Shown here piece after piece: positions 1-9,768 of a DNA stretch of 64,000 nt. The stretch spans positions 1 through 64,000 of the forward strand of contig CAKQQT010000005.1 of NCBI GenBank assembly GCA_934271235.1, given 5' to 3'. Within the stretch, counting starts at the first letter, position 1. Each line of letters starts with the position of its first letter. A model generated the notes under the pieces. That model was given only the letters and a program-made list of their open reading frames with translations. It ran no database searches and had not been told where the DNA came from. The position numbers were made by a program, and so were the translations under genes. The stretch is from an uncultured Clostridia bacterium (GTDB taxonomy: Bacteria > Bacillota > Clostridia > Peptostreptococcales > Anaerovoracaceae).

Positions 1-601
1 CGTACTGCCGGATATAGTGCAGCAGTTTGCTGTAGCCGAGGAGTGTCGGACTTTTTGTCAGGATTTCATCTTGTTTGCTATAATTCAAGTTTATCACATT
101 TACGACCAGTTCTAAAGAGTTTTCTTTCGGCTCGGCAAGAAAACTTTCCGACAAACGCAGCTGACGGCTGTCCCAGGTTTCCGTTCCGGTGTAAAAAGTA
201 TAGAACTCCGGCGCCGGAAACTTGATCTGATGCTTGCCGTAGATGCCCTCCGTCCCAGTCAGGTCTTCAATCGTGCGGCTGGCATAGCCGAGACATCGCA
301 GCGGCATGTTAAAGTTGATCGTACTCTGCTGCTCAGAAAGCACCAGATGATGATCATTGATGACAAAACCGAGGTCGTTTTTGCGGTCCACATAGACTGC
401 ATTTTCGAGGGTCGTATAGGTCAGTTCCGTGTCCGGCGGAAGATGCTCATCGCTGACCGCGTTGTAGAGTTCGATGGCACGCGCTTTTTCGGAAAAAAGC
501 AGACGGAATGTTGAATCTTTGTGCGTGCGCAGCGGGCTTTCGCCTGCACGGGACGTATCGGAAACCGATACTTGCTTCAAGGTTTGGGTTGCTGTTGGCA
601 T
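1..601 (-). CDS. Rpn/PD-(D/E)XK family nuclease-transposase, partial (runs off left edge)
   Basis: This gene reads on the minus strand and is cut by the window edge, leaving about 200 N-terminal residues. The visible part matches the Rpn (recombination-promoting nuclease, formerly transposase_31) family. It opens with a KDSTFRLLFSEK-type motif, followed by a KNDLGF stretch (Asp76) and a SEQQST segment (Glu90-x-Gln92), the PD-(D/E)XK-like catalytic core of that family, and then NMPLR. Proteins of this group cleave DNA and promote RecA-independent recombination. The ATG at 599-601 was chosen, but a GTG three codons upstream (608-610) is also possible, and neither has a strong Shine-Dalgarno. 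Several palindromes lie just upstream. Family assignment is firm; activity cannot be judged without the C-terminus. Confidence 0.8.
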   Translation of the reverse strand, partial: MPTATQTLKQVSVSDTSRAGESPLRTHKDSTFRLLFSEKARAIELYNAVSDEHLPPDTELTYTTLENAVYVDRKNDLGFVINDHHLVLSEQQSTINFNMPLRCLGYASRTIEDLTGTEGIYGKHQIKFPAPEFYTFYTGTETWDSRQLRLSESFLAEPKENSLELVVNVINLNYSKQDEILTKSPTLLGYSKLLHYIRQY

Positions 602-736
602 AGGGTTCACACTTTCTTTTGTTTTCAGTTTCTCGTTTTTATCGTTACTTTTTCTTGATTGTTTGTATTTATTTTACTGTATTCATTTTACATCTTTAAC
701 ACCATACTTGTCAACCATATTTTTCCTCTTTCTCCA

Positions 737-775
737 CAGTACATAAATTTTGATTTTTATTGAATTTATGTACTG
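737..775. repeat. 13-bp perfect inverted repeat
   Basis: CAGTACATAAATT at 737-749 is matched exactly by its reverse complement at 763-775, with a 13-base AT-rich spacer. It lies upstream of the Rpn-type gene. There is no T-run, so an operator or mobile-element end is more likely than a terminator. Confidence 0.6.
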
Positions 776-796
776 CGTCCATATTTGCTGTGAATC

Positions 797-812
797 TTTG
801 GGATATCCCAAA
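797..812. repeat. 16-bp perfect palindrome
   Basis: TTTGGGATATCCCAAA is a perfect palindrome without spacer, between the inverted repeat at 737-775 and the hairpin at 819-848. It could be a protein-binding site; function unknown. Confidence 0.5.
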
Positions 813-818
813 AACGGG

Positions 819-848
819 GAATGGAGAGTGATCGCTCACTCTCCATTC
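819..848 (-). terminator. Hairpin after the vWA surface-protein gene
   Basis: A 13-bp perfect stem (GAATGGAGAGTGA and complement) with a TCGC loop lies 24 bases past the stop codon of the vWA gene. On the minus strand it is followed by CCCCGTTTTT, a plausible but imperfect intrinsic terminator. Confidence 0.6.
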
Positions 849-871
849 GTAAAAAGTCTTAGTGACTTATT

Positions 872-3800
872 TTATTTTGTTTCGCGTTTTGTCGCTTTGC
901 GGATTCCAAGCAACGCACCTGCTGCAATGATTCCGTAGATTGCCAGAGAAATCGGCATATCGTCGCCGGTCTTCGGAACGTTGTTCGGATTTTCATCCGG
1001 TTTGTTCGGTTCTGCCGGTGTTGCCGGATTGGTCGGCTTCGGGTCGGTCGGCTTCGGATCAACCGGCGGCTTTTCTGCATCCTTTGTATAGGTGTTGGTG
1101 ATTGTTACATTCTCGCCGCCATAGGCCAGCGTGAAATTGTTTTTGCTGAATGTCTGACCGGACTGCGTGTAACCCTCAACTGCAGGCGCAGTTTCCGTAA
1201 GCGTATATTCACCATAAGACAGATAGATCGTCTTGGTTTCGTTTGCTTTCAGCGTTACGGTACGAACTACGGTTCCATATCTGTTAGTAATGGTGACGTT
1301 AACCGCATAGTCAGCCGGAACAGTATCCAGACCTACAACCTGTTTGGTGATCGTCAGCGGATATACATCTGGGGTCGGAGTTGGTGGAATAATCACCTTT
1401 TCCCACTGTGCGGTGTAAGTGGCATTGCCGGTTACGGTTTTTGCGACCGCAGGATACCAACCGGTGAACGTGTAACCCGCACGCGTTGGCGTTCCATCGA
1501 AAGCAGGTGTCAAATCACCAGATTTCAGATTGTTGTAGACCTGATCAGCAAAGACCTGTTCTCCTTCCACACCGTCCGTGTAGGTCACGGTATAATACGT
1601 TGGATCCAGTTCCGAATCGCCACAATTGACCTTGAAGACAACAGGAAACTCACCATTCGCTATTTCAAAGTTCTCATAGGCCCTGTTAAACTTCACTACT
1701 ATGGTCTTGGTTTCCGTTTCTCCAGCGGCAAGCCGATGGTTCACCTGCATATCCTTATTGTACTGTTCAATGTACTGGCTTGCTGCAACAGTGATGGTAC
1801 TGGTGTAGTTACCTTCTTCGTCCTGATTGGTAACAGCGGAATATCCACCCACCGATGTGTCATATTCCTTGGTTTCGTGATTGCTGCCTTCTTTAACGCA
1901 TTCAACCTTTATCCTTAAGTTTTCCTTAATCAAATGCTCACTTTTGGATTCCCACTGTGCGATGTAAGTGGCGTCCTCGGTCACTGTATCGGCAACTGCC
2001 GGTTTCCATCCTTTGAAGATGTAGTCCGCATGGGTTGGTTCATTGTCATTCTCATCGTATTTAGGGGTTGTTGTTCCCTTCTCCAGATCAGGATAGACTT
2101 TATCCGCAAAGAACTCTTCATTCATGCCATCCTTGTAGGTAACGGTGTATGTGCCTGTATCTGTACTGGTGAAAGTCCATGTGCCGGTAATCGTAACATT
2201 CTCTGCTGTCATGGTAAAATTACTGGATCTATCCCAACCGTTAAAAGTCCATGTGCCTGTTTTGCCGTCTTTTGTGGTTTCTGTAGTGGTCAAACCATCA
2301 GCAACGGAGACAGATGTCCCAACTAAATATACTTTTTCTGCAGGAATTGCACTTGAAGTAGCAGGACTATCTCCGGTAACCTGATAGGTGACCTTCGCAG
2401 CAATCAGTGGAAGCGTTGGAGATTCCGATAAGGTTAACATTCCGCTATTGGAAGCATAAATGCCCGCCTTACTTTCTTCCGTGTCGTTGGTTGGATAGTA
2501 ATGCGTACCAGTCCGCCACTCGGCAGAAGGATCTGGTTCAATGGAGAACGTCAGCACCAATTTATTACCTTGCCATTTTCCATCCTTTTTTACCACCAGA
2601 TTTTCTTCACTGATGTAATTAAAACCGGAAACCGCAATGTTTTTTCCATCCCGAGTAACTTCTATGTTAGCATCGGTAATATCCTTAGGCTCACCCCAAG
2701 TGTTATCACTTATGCGCTCGGCTTTTTGAACCTTGCATGTTTTCAACGCATTGTTATTGTCCACTTCGAACTTGAAATAGTCACTCAAGGTATCCTTCAG
2801 CAGTGAAGTTGCATCTGCCTTAGCAGTGGTGCTGACTACTTCGTTGACAATCTGCTGGAATACCTCATTCAACTTTGAACCATCCGTAACAATGGTAGAA
2901 TAGTTATCCGCTTTCACAGTGCCTGCATTTGTCATGCTGCTCGCATCTGGATAATTGGAAGATGTATAATCCAAAAAGTTTTTCACATTCTTCGAAGGAT
3001 TCGCAATCATGCCAACGGTGTAAATCAACGTGTTAGCACTCTTCATAGTCTTGGCTTCGGAGATTGCCTTATTAGCGACATCCTTTTCAAAACTGTTCGT
3101 GGAAGTTGGTGCACCGTCCGTAAACAGCACCACAACTTTCTGCCTGTTCGCAGAGGATTTCTTCAGCAGATCATTTGCCAATTCCATGCCAAAGTCTGCT
3201 CGTGTCGCACCCGCAGCGCTCAATTCGTCAATCTTACTATTTAGACTGCTAGCACCATTGCCTGTGACACTAGTCAATTCGATAAGCTTTTGAGAGCAGT
3301 TATAATTATTAAACAAGCCTTCCCGATAGAAGTCATTGCCCACTTTTTCTGATTTCGTACCGGCAAACTTCACCACGGCAATCTTGTGATTCACATTATT
3401 GGTCACAGCCTCAGTCGCGACTTTGTCGACAAAATTCTTTGCGGCAGCCTTCATGGACTCCAGCTTTTTCGCAGTAGTGGTGGCAACTGTATACAAATCT
3501 CCCTCGTAGATGGTGTCCTTTGAGCTATTAACTATCTTACCGATATATTCACCATTGTTGCCGGTCCAATTCCAATAATAGAGATAAAACTCATCCGGGG
3601 CGTTCCATTTTCTGTCATGCTCGGCATATACTGGATAATACTCGTCATTAACCTTATAATAGTACGAAGTCTGGTGAGTCCACCAGTCTATAGCACCAAT
3701 TGAATCGTAGGAATATGCCTTGCTCACTTTTGTATAAGTGCGGGTAGTTTCGTCATCATCCATAGAACCGGAAACATCCAGCACCAGTACAATGTCCAAC

Positions 3801-4045
3801 GGCTTGCTGACGGTGGTAGGGCTGCTTGTTCCGGTAGCGAAAGCCTCCAGCACTAAGTCATAGGATCCGTCATCATTGGTGACAACTTTCTTCGTAATGC
3901 TCAAGTCATTAGCAGACTCTTGAACCAAAGTTTTTGCACCCGGTTCAATATCAGTTGCAGGCGTTTGATCCGCAAACGCCATGGTCGGCATGAAGCATAG
4001 CAGAACTGCTATGATCATGAGCACAGCTAAAATTTTCTGTTTCAT
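872..4045 (-). CDS. vWA-domain, wall-anchored surface protein with VPKTG sorting signal
   Basis: This is a secreted 1057-residue protein. A signal peptide (about 1-25, ending AFA-DQ) precedes a von Willebrand A domain whose MIDAS motif DVSGS is at residues 90-94, so metal-dependent ligand binding is likely. After the vWA come Listeria-Bacteroides-type repeats ending in GW...ATY(T/I)AQW: two good copies and one weaker. A SpaA-like beta-sandwich (LTITKQVVG...TITNTYTKD) and a Pro-rich PKPTDPKPTNP linker follow. The C-terminus has VPKTGD, a hydrophobic helix and a basic tail, a class of sorting signal used by clostridial sortases. No sortase gene is in the window. The start has a strong GGAGGGG ribosome-binding site. 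Probably an adhesin or pilin-like surface factor. Confidence 0.88.
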   Translation of the reverse strand: MKQKILAVLMIIAVLLCFMPTMAFADQTPATDIEPGAKTLVQESANDLSITKKVVTNDDGSYDLVLEAFATGTSSPTTVSKPLDIVLVLDVSGSMDDDETTRTYTKVSKAYSYDSIGAIDWWTHQTSYYYKVNDEYYPVYAEHDRKWNAPDEFYLYYWNWTGNNGEYIGKIVNSSKDTIYEGDLYTVATTTAKKLESMKAAAKNFVDKVATEAVTNNVNHKIAVVKFAGTKSEKVGNDFYREGLFNNYNCSQKLIELTSVTGNGASSLNSKIDELSAAGATRADFGMELANDLLKKSSANRQKVVVLFTDGAPTSTNSFEKDVANKAISEAKTMKSANTLIYTVGMIANPSKNVKNFLDYTSSNYPDASSMTNAGTVKADNYSTIVTDGSKLNEVFQQIVNEVVSTTAKADATSLLKDTLSDYFKFEVDNNNALKTCKVQKAERISDNTWGEPKDITDANIEVTRDGKNIAVSGFNYISEENLVVKKDGKWQGNKLVLTFSIEPDPSAEWRTGTHYYPTNDTEESKAGIYASNSGMLTLSESPTLPLIAAKVTYQVTGDSPATSSAIPAEKVYLVGTSVSVADGLTTTETTKDGKTGTWTFNGWDRSSNFTMTAENVTITGTWTFTSTDTGTYTVTYKDGMNEEFFADKVYPDLEKGTTTPKYDENDNEPTHADYIFKGWKPAVADTVTEDATYIAQWESKSEHLIKENLRIKVECVKEGSNHETKEYDTSVGGYSAVTNQDEEGNYTSTITVAASQYIEQYNKDMQVNHRLAAGETETKTIVVKFNRAYENFEIANGEFPVVFKVNCGDSELDPTYYTVTYTDGVEGEQVFADQVYNNLKSGDLTPAFDGTPTRAGYTFTGWYPAVAKTVTGNATYTAQWEKVIIPPTPTPDVYPLTITKQVVGLDTVPADYAVNVTITNRYGTVVRTVTLKANETKTIYLSYGEYTLTETAPAVEGYTQSGQTFSKNNFTLAYGGENVTITNTYTKDAEKPPVDPKPTDPKPTNPATPAEPNKPDENPNNVPKTGDDMPISLAIYGIIAAGALLGIRKATKRETK

Positions 4046-4204
4046 TTTCCCCTCCTAATGTTCTTCATAGTTTTGTCTTTTTTGACCACATTAAGTAACC
4101 ATATTATAGTATTTTTGCCAGGGTGCGTCAAGCTTTACTGCGCAAAAGGATTGCTTTCTTTCTGAAACATTTTTGCTTGTTCTACAGGTTGATTTTGTCT
4201 GTTG

Positions 4205-5254
4205 TCAGTCATCTCCCTGCATCGGACTGTACAGGACGTTTGCCATGGCGTGCAGGGCGCTGCCGGTGGCCGCGCGGTCCATGGTCAGGCTGTAGGTGAC
4301 GCCCGGCGCGACATCGAACCAGAGGATCTTGCCGTCCGCGTTTTCGTTCCAGTACGCGGCCGTGATGCACCAGCCGATCGAGGTGTCTGTATCCTGCTTT
4401 GTGTAAGCTGCGCCCGCTTCCGAAATATCCGGGATCTCGTCCGGTACGCCGTCCGGCGACGCGATGCGGTAGACATAATGCACGCCGTCCAGATCAAAGG
4501 TCAGCTGCGCGGCGCTCTTGCCGTCCACAGCTTCCGGCGTCTGCGCGTCCGGCAATGCCTTGACGGTCACGATATCATAGCTGATGTTCTCTGCCCCCTC
4601 CGGCGCGCTGCCGATCTCAAAGCCGAGCGTCTGCAGGATGCTGTAGGCAGTATTGACCGCGTTCTGCCGGCTACCGGAAGTCGCAAGGCACCACTGGGTC
4701 TCGCTCTGCGGCGAATACCAGCTGACCTGCACACGGTCCGCGGCATCGGAAACGGTGATGCGGTAGGATTCTCCCGTCCAGGTCTGCGCGTCAGCCTGCG
4801 TGTTCTTCCCGGCTTCCGCTTCCTCAAAAAGCGCGGTTTCGGCCGTATCTTTCAGGATCCGATAGCGATAGGTTTCCCCTTTCTCGGTGAACTCTGCCTG
4901 TGCAATGGCGGTTTCACCGCTGTCGTTCCGCACCAAAGAATAGCTGGTATCTTCGGCGGTTTCCGGCAGGTCCATCACATAGCCGAGGGATTCCAGTTCT
5001 TCCCGCGTCGCCGCCTGCGCGGTATCCGCGGCCGGCGTCAGGAATCGGGTCCCGGCCAATACCAGACAAAGGCAGGCAAGGATCACACCGCCTCGCTGCA
5101 GCAGGCGTCTGCGTCCATCGGCCGGTTTCGACGCGGGTGCTCCGGCTTCGCCCCGCTGCGGCATCCGTGACTTCCCTGCGGCAGGCTGCTGCGCCTCTTC
5201 CAAAAAACGCGGATCGATGCTTTTCATGACTTTCTCGAATCGTTCCTGTTTCAT
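4205..5254 (-). CDS. Membrane anti-sigma-like protein, partner of the adjacent ECF sigma factor
   Basis: The 349-residue protein has a short cytoplasmic N-terminus (about 1-50), one membrane segment (about 53-72) and a large extracellular part. That part looks internally duplicated: LESLGYVMDLPETAEDTSYS and LQTLGFEIGSAPEGAENISY each start a similar block containing a YRYRI/YVYRI strand. The start codon overlaps the stop of the sigma-factor gene (ATGA), the usual arrangement for a sigma factor and the membrane protein that sequesters it. No known anti-sigma zinc motif (HxxxCxxC) is present. The role as anti-sigma is inferred from topology and position, and the extracellular duplication could bind an envelope signal. 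Confidence 0.65.
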   Translation of the reverse strand: MKQERFEKVMKSIDPRFLEEAQQPAAGKSRMPQRGEAGAPASKPADGRRRLLQRGGVILACLCLVLAGTRFLTPAADTAQAATREELESLGYVMDLPETAEDTSYSLVRNDSGETAIAQAEFTEKGETYRYRILKDTAETALFEEAEAGKNTQADAQTWTGESYRITVSDAADRVQVSWYSPQSETQWCLATSGSRQNAVNTAYSILQTLGFEIGSAPEGAENISYDIVTVKALPDAQTPEAVDGKSAAQLTFDLDGVHYVYRIASPDGVPDEIPDISEAGAAYTKQDTDTSIGWCITAAYWNENADGKILWFDVAPGVTYSLTMDRAATGSALHAMANVLYSPMQGDD

Positions 5255-5826
5255 ATCGAAATGCCCTCCTTTCGCACAGCTTCCGCAAATCTTCTCCGGG
5301 TGCGGAACAGGCTGGATTTTACTTTTTCCTCGCTGACCGCAAAGGCCTGCGCGATCTCCCGGATGCTTTCGCCGTACCAGTACCGGCGCACGAAGAAGAT
5401 TCGTGCCTCCGGCTTGAGCTTTACCAAAAATCCGTTGAGAAAGTCCGCGAACTCCTGCCGGTTCTCCATGTTCTTCGGATCCCCGGCACTGCCCGCGTCC
5501 GGCAGACAGGTCTCCAGCTCCTCAAAGGCTTCGGTCAGCGCGGTGCTGCGTTTGGCAGCGTGGTTGTAATCATGGCGGTCCAGCGCCAGATTGCGCGTGA
5601 TCGCGCACAGATAAGCGCTTAACGACTGCGGCCTGGCAGGCGGGATCGTGTTCCACGCGCGCAGGCAGGTGTCGTTGACACATTCCTCAGCGTCCCGCGG
5701 ATCAGGCAGGATGCGGCGCGCGACGGACAGGCACAGCTGTCCGTATTTTTGTTTGACGGCGGTCAGCGCGGTTTCCTGTCGGTCAAAAAACAGCGCGATG
5801 ATGCTTTGGTCTTCAAAGATGTTCAC
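5251..5826 (-). CDS. ECF-type RNA polymerase sigma-70 factor
   Basis: This 191-residue protein has sigma region 2 in its first 85 residues (YGQLCLSVARRILPDPRDAEE, then a CLRAWNTIP-like segment) and a region 4 helix-turn-helix near the C-terminus (GESIREIAQAFAVSEEKVKSSLFRTRR). Regions 1 and 3 are absent, as in extracytoplasmic-function sigma factors. The start is GTG at 5824-5826, preceded by AGGAAAGGAAA. The gene is translationally coupled to the downstream membrane protein. The targets are unknown; the large surface protein downstream on the same strand is a reasonable candidate. Confidence 0.88.
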   Translation of the reverse strand: MNIFEDQSIIALFFDRQETALTAVKQKYGQLCLSVARRILPDPRDAEECVNDTCLRAWNTIPPARPQSLSAYLCAITRNLALDRHDYNHAAKRSTALTEAFEELETCLPDAGSAGDPKNMENRQEFADFLNGFLVKLKPEARIFFVRRYWYGESIREIAQAFAVSEEKVKSSLFRTRRRFAEAVRKEGISI

Positions 5827-5875
5827 GGAAATTTTCCTTTCCTCTCATTATGACGGTAACCCGATGGCTGTGGTT

Positions 5876-5910
5876 GCAAAAAAGCAGGGAAACGCGGCGT
5901 CTCCCTGCTT
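5876..5910 (-). terminator. Intrinsic terminator after glyA
   Basis: AAGCAGGGA pairs with TCCCTGCTT and is followed by TTTTT on the minus strand, 22 bases beyond the glyA stop. Confidence 0.85.
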
Positions 5911-5932
5911 CAGTCTTCAATATCATACGGAA

Positions 5933-7189
5933 TTACTCCGCGTCCTTATACGCTTCTCTGAGCTTCTTGATCAGCTCGTCGATGCGGCGAACGACCTTGA
6001 CAAAGTCTTCTTCCTTGTAGCCTCTGGTGGTCATCGGCGCGGTACCGATGCGGACGCCGGAGGTTTCTTTCGGAGAACGCTTTTCGCAAGGCACGCAGTT
6101 CTTGTTGAGCGTGATGCCGACCTTGTCGCATTCTTCCTGCAGGACTCTGCCGCTGAACGGTTCATCAGAAAGGTCTAACAGGATCAGATGATTGTCCGTG
6201 CCGCCGGTCACGACCTTGTAGCCGAGACGGATAAATTCGTCGGACAGCGCCTTGCAGTTCTTAACGACCTGATGCACGTATTCTTTGTACTCCGGTCTCA
6301 GCGCTTCTTCGGCACAGACTGCCTTGCCGGCGATGATGTGTTCCAGCGGACCGCCCTGTGCGTACGGGAAGACCGCGCTGTCGATCTTTTTAGCCAGTTC
6401 CGGTCTTGCGAAGATCAGACCGCCGCGCGGGCCTCTGAGGGTCTTGTGCGTTGTGGTCGTGATGATGTCCGCATAGCCGAACGGAGACGGATGCGCGCCG
6501 CCTGCCACCAGACCCGCGATATGCGCCATATCGACCATGAAGTATGCGCCGACTTCCTTGGCGATCTCCGCGAACGCCGCAAAATCGATCGTTCTGGAAT
6601 AAGCGGACGCACCGGTCAGGATCAGCTGCGGTCTGCATGCCAGCGCCTTTTTGCGCACGTCCTGCATATCGATGTAGCCTCTTTCGTCTACATCATAAAA
6701 TACCATGTTGTATAATTTGCCGCTGAAGTTTACGGAAGATCCGTGGGTCAGGTGACCGCCGTTGTCCAGGCTCAGGGACAGGATCGTATCTCCCGGGTTC
6801 AGGATCGCCTTGTACGCGGCGAAGTTGGCCTGCGAACCGCTGTGCGGCTGTACGTTGACGTGATAATCGGTATCGAATACCTTTCTCCACATGTCGCAGC
6901 AGTATTCTTCCAGCTCATCGACAAACTCGGTCCCGCCGTAGTAACGGCTGGTATTGCCGGAAGTACGGACATACGGATAGCCCTCTGCGTATTTCCAAGA
7001 AAGACAACTGCCGCATGCCGCGAGAACTGCCTCGGAGCAGTAGTTTTCGGAAGCGATGAGCTCCACATTATTCTTCTGACGGTTGTATTCTTTTTCGATC
7101 AATCCGCCTACGACCGGTGATGTCTTTTTGATAAACTCAAAATTATCGACATTGTAAGTGCTGTTGTCTTTTCCGTTAACATCGAACAT
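5933..7189 (-). CDS. glyA: Serine hydroxymethyltransferase
   Basis: GlyA is a PLP enzyme that interconverts serine and glycine while moving a one-carbon unit to tetrahydrofolate. The 418-residue length is normal. The PLP lysine is K249 in the TTTTHKTLRGPRGG motif, and the VDMAHIAGLVAGG segment (219-231) and the ELIASENYCS substrate motif (43-52) are intact. It has a good GGAGGAATA ribosome-binding site. A terminator follows it. With fhs (8.0-9.7 kb) it supplies the one-carbon pool. No glycine riboswitch is visible in the short leader. Confidence 0.97.
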   Translation of the reverse strand: MFDVNGKDNSTYNVDNFEFIKKTSPVVGGLIEKEYNRQKNNVELIASENYCSEAVLAACGSCLSWKYAEGYPYVRTSGNTSRYYGGTEFVDELEEYCCDMWRKVFDTDYHVNVQPHSGSQANFAAYKAILNPGDTILSLSLDNGGHLTHGSSVNFSGKLYNMVFYDVDERGYIDMQDVRKKALACRPQLILTGASAYSRTIDFAAFAEIAKEVGAYFMVDMAHIAGLVAGGAHPSPFGYADIITTTTHKTLRGPRGGLIFARPELAKKIDSAVFPYAQGGPLEHIIAGKAVCAEEALRPEYKEYVHQVVKNCKALSDEFIRLGYKVVTGGTDNHLILLDLSDEPFSGRVLQEECDKVGITLNKNCVPCEKRSPKETSGVRIGTAPMTTRGYKEEDFVKVVRRIDELIKKLREAYKDAE

Positions 7190-7314
7190 TTCAGATATTC
7201 CTCCATTTTTCTGTGCCCGCGCTCTGTTTCTCCTGCGGACAGTATTGCATATAAAATGATTTTATCACAAACGTCGGTGCATCGCAAGAACTAAATTGCA
7301 GTCAGGCCTCTTCG

Positions 7315-7917
7315 TCAGGCCTCTTCCAGCTTCACGACGGAAACCTCAAACGCCTTGCGCATCTGGGCGCTGCCGTCCTCCATCTTCTTTTTGTACTCGC
7401 GGCTCTGGATGCGGCCCTCGATCATCAGCTTGGTGCCCACGCCGAGGCTCTCCGCGTAAGCGGCATTGCGGCCCCAGGCGATGCACGGGATATAATCGGA
7501 CTTGTTGTACATGCGGTTGACCGCCAGCATCAGGTCGCAGATCTCACGGCCCATCGGCGAGGTGCGGCGCAGCGGCGGCTTGCATAAGAAGCCCTCCAGA
7601 TAGATATAGTTTTCGTTATAGCCGAAATTTTCACTGAAAAAAATCTCTTTGGCGAACACGACAACGTTCAGCTTGTTGTGGTTCTCGACCACTTCGTTGT
7701 AGGTCCTCACTTGTCCTTTGATCTCCACAAAGTCTTTGATCCGCGGTGTATGGTCAAAGATCAGGCGCTCGGAGATCATGATGTTGATCTCGTCGATATA
7801 TCCGCTGCGGCGCTCGATGCCCAGCACAAATGTATAAAAAATCTCCCCGTATGTCTTATGACTGAACTCCAGATCCGAAAGAACGACCCCGCAAAGTTCC
7901 GCTACATTACTTTCCAT
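7315..7917 (-). CDS. Single-stranded DNA-binding protein paralogue with two OB folds
   Basis: The 200-residue protein appears to hold two OB-type segments. The first (about 1-95) contains LCGVVLSDLEFSH and DFVEIKGQVRTYN. The second (about 103-195) has NYIYLEGFLCKPPLRRTSPMGREICDLMLAVNR and GTKLMIEGRIQSREYKKK, which is the typical SSB core. The acidic C-terminal tip that recruits repair proteins in canonical SSB is missing, so this is probably not the housekeeping replication SSB. Clostridia often carry such two-OB paralogues. It is a stand-alone gene between glyA and fhs. Function in DNA metabolism is inferred from fold motifs only. Confidence 0.75.
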   Translation of the reverse strand: MESNVAELCGVVLSDLEFSHKTYGEIFYTFVLGIERRSGYIDEINIMISERLIFDHTPRIKDFVEIKGQVRTYNEVVENHNKLNVVVFAKEIFFSENFGYNENYIYLEGFLCKPPLRRTSPMGREICDLMLAVNRMYNKSDYIPCIAWGRNAAYAESLGVGTKLMIEGRIQSREYKKKMEDGSAQMRKAFEVSVVKLEEA

Positions 7918-8035
7918 CTTTTCCTCCTGTTTGTTTGAATGTCTCTACATTCTATTTCAGGTTTGGAAAAAGTATGCAAAATGTTTTCCTGCAGAACCCG
8001 CGAGGCCGCCGGTCTCGTTATCTTCTCGTTATTTT

Positions 8036-9712
8036 TTAGAACAGTCCGGTGATGACGCCGTTTTCATCCACGTCGATCTTCTCTGCCGACGGTACTTTCG
8101 GCAGTCCCGGCATGGTCATGATGTCGCCGGTCTTGGCAACGACAAAGCCCGCGCCCGCGCAGACCTTGACGTCTTTGATGGTGATGCGGAAATCCCGCGG
8201 CGCGCCCAGTTTCGACGCGTCGTCGGAGAAGCTGAACTGCGTCTTGGCCATGCAGACCGGGAGCGCTCCGAAGCCCAGATCTTCGATCGTCTGCAGCTGC
8301 TTTTTGGCCTGCGGCAGGAAATCGACGCCATCCGCGCGGTAGATCTTCGCGGCAACGGTTTCGATCTTTTCTTTCAAACTCAGATCGTCTTCATAGACAT
8401 AATGGAAATTGTTTTCGCCCTCTGTCAATCTGAGGACCTCTTCCGCGAGCGCCAGGCCGCCCTCGCCGCCTTTGCCCCATACTTCGGAGAGCACCACATT
8501 GACGCCCAGCGTGCAGCACTGTTCTTCCACCAGCGCCAGCTCCGCCTCGGTATCAGTCGGGAAGCGGTTGATGGCAACGACGCAAGGCAGTCCGTAATTC
8601 TGTGTCACGTTCTCAACATGCTGCAGCAGGTTCGGAAGTCCTTTTTTGAGAGCTTCCAGGTTCTCGCTGTTCAGTTCCTGTTTCGGCACGCCGCCGTGGT
8701 ATTTTAAAGCTCGAACGGTTGCGACTACAACGGCTGCGTCCGGACGCAGTCCGGCTTTGCGGCACTTGATGTCCACAAATTTTTCAGCTCCCAGGTCTGC
8801 TGCGAATCCGGCTTCGGTAACGACGATGTCCGCCAGTTTCAGCGCCATTCTGGTCGCCATGATGGAGTTGCAGCCGTGCGCGATATTGGCGAACGGTCCG
8901 CCGTGGATAAACGCCGGGGTGTGTTCCAGTGTCTGTACCAGATTCGGTTTCAGCGCGTCTTTGAGGACTGCTGCCACCGCGCCCTGGATCTTGAGGTCCG
9001 CGACCGTTACCGGCTTATCCTCATAGGTGTAGCCGACGATGATGGACGCGACTTTCTGCTTCAGATCCGGAATATCTTTGGAGAGGCAGAGGATCGCCAT
9101 GATCTCGCTGGCAACCGTGATCTCGAATCCGTCTTCGCGCGGTACGCCCTGCATGCGGCCGCCCAGTCCGTCGACGATATTCCGCAGCTGACGATCATTC
9201 ATATCGACTACGCGCTTCCATGTGATCTTTTTGACATCGATGCCGAGGCTGTTGCCCTGCTGGATATGGTTGTCAAGACAAGCCGCGATCAGATTGTTGG
9301 CGATGCCGATGGCGTGCATATCGCCGGTAAAGTGGAGATTGATGTCTTCCATCGGTACGACCTGCGCGTAGCCGCCGCCGGCCGCGCCGCCTTTGACGCC
9401 GAAGACCGGTCCCAGAGACGGTTCCCGCAGAGCGGCAAAAACATTTTTGCCCATTTTGTGCAGGGCGTCCGCAAGACCGACAGTCGTCGTCGTCTTACCC
9501 TCTCCTGCCGGAGTCGGGGAGATCGCGGTCACCAGCACCAGTTTGCCGTCCGGTGTGTCTGCCTTGTCTTTTAACAGATTGTAGTCGATCTTCGCTTTGT
9601 ATTTGCCGTACATTTCGATGTATTTTTCATCGATGCCGGCGTTCGCCGCGATCTCGCTGATGTTGGTCATCACTGACTCCTGTGCGATCTGAATGTCGCT
9701 CTTGAATTCCAT
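8036..9712 (-). CDS. fhs: Formate--tetrahydrofolate ligase
   Basis: The enzyme activates formate with ATP to form 10-formyl-tetrahydrofolate, in the methyl branch of the Wood-Ljungdahl pathway and in general one-carbon supply. At 558 residues it has the usual length. The P-loop [11 protein letters not shown] lies at about 67-77, followed by the family motif [11 protein letters not shown]. It starts with a clear AGGAGGAA ribosome-binding site. Together with glyA it suggests glycine/formate one-carbon metabolism. No other acetogenesis genes are in the window. Confidence 0.97.
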   Translation of the reverse strand: MEFKSDIQIAQESVMTNISEIAANAGIDEKYIEMYGKYKAKIDYNLLKDKADTPDGKLVLVTAISPTPAGEGKTTTTVGLADALHKMGKNVFAALREPSLGPVFGVKGGAAGGGYAQVVPMEDINLHFTGDMHAIGIANNLIAACLDNHIQQGNSLGIDVKKITWKRVVDMNDRQLRNIVDGLGGRMQGVPREDGFEITVASEIMAILCLSKDIPDLKQKVASIIVGYTYEDKPVTVADLKIQGAVAAVLKDALKPNLVQTLEHTPAFIHGGPFANIAHGCNSIMATRMALKLADIVVTEAGFAADLGAEKFVDIKCRKAGLRPDAAVVVATVRALKYHGGVPKQELNSENLEALKKGLPNLLQHVENVTQNYGLPCVVAINRFPTDTEAELALVEEQCCTLGVNVVLSEVWGKGGEGGLALAEEVLRLTEGENNFHYVYEDDLSLKEKIETVAAKIYRADGVDFLPQAKKQLQTIEDLGFGALPVCMAKTQFSFSDDASKLGAPRDFRITIKDVKVCAGAGFVVAKTGDIMTMPGLPKVPSAEKIDVDENGVITGLF

Positions 9713-9768
9713 TTGCGGTTCCTCCTGTTTTCTTTTTTCGCATGGGTTGTTTCTTTGTTATCTATCTA

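Noticed and set aside
4202..5170. Long plus-strand open frame opposite the anti-sigma-like gene
   Set aside because: It is antisense to a gene with clear partner, start and topology, and its product is Arg/Val-rich without motifs. GC-rich codon use on the other strand explains it.
7190..7314. Glycine or SAM riboswitch upstream of glyA
   Set aside because: The leader is short and has no tandem aptamer or pairing pattern of those classes.
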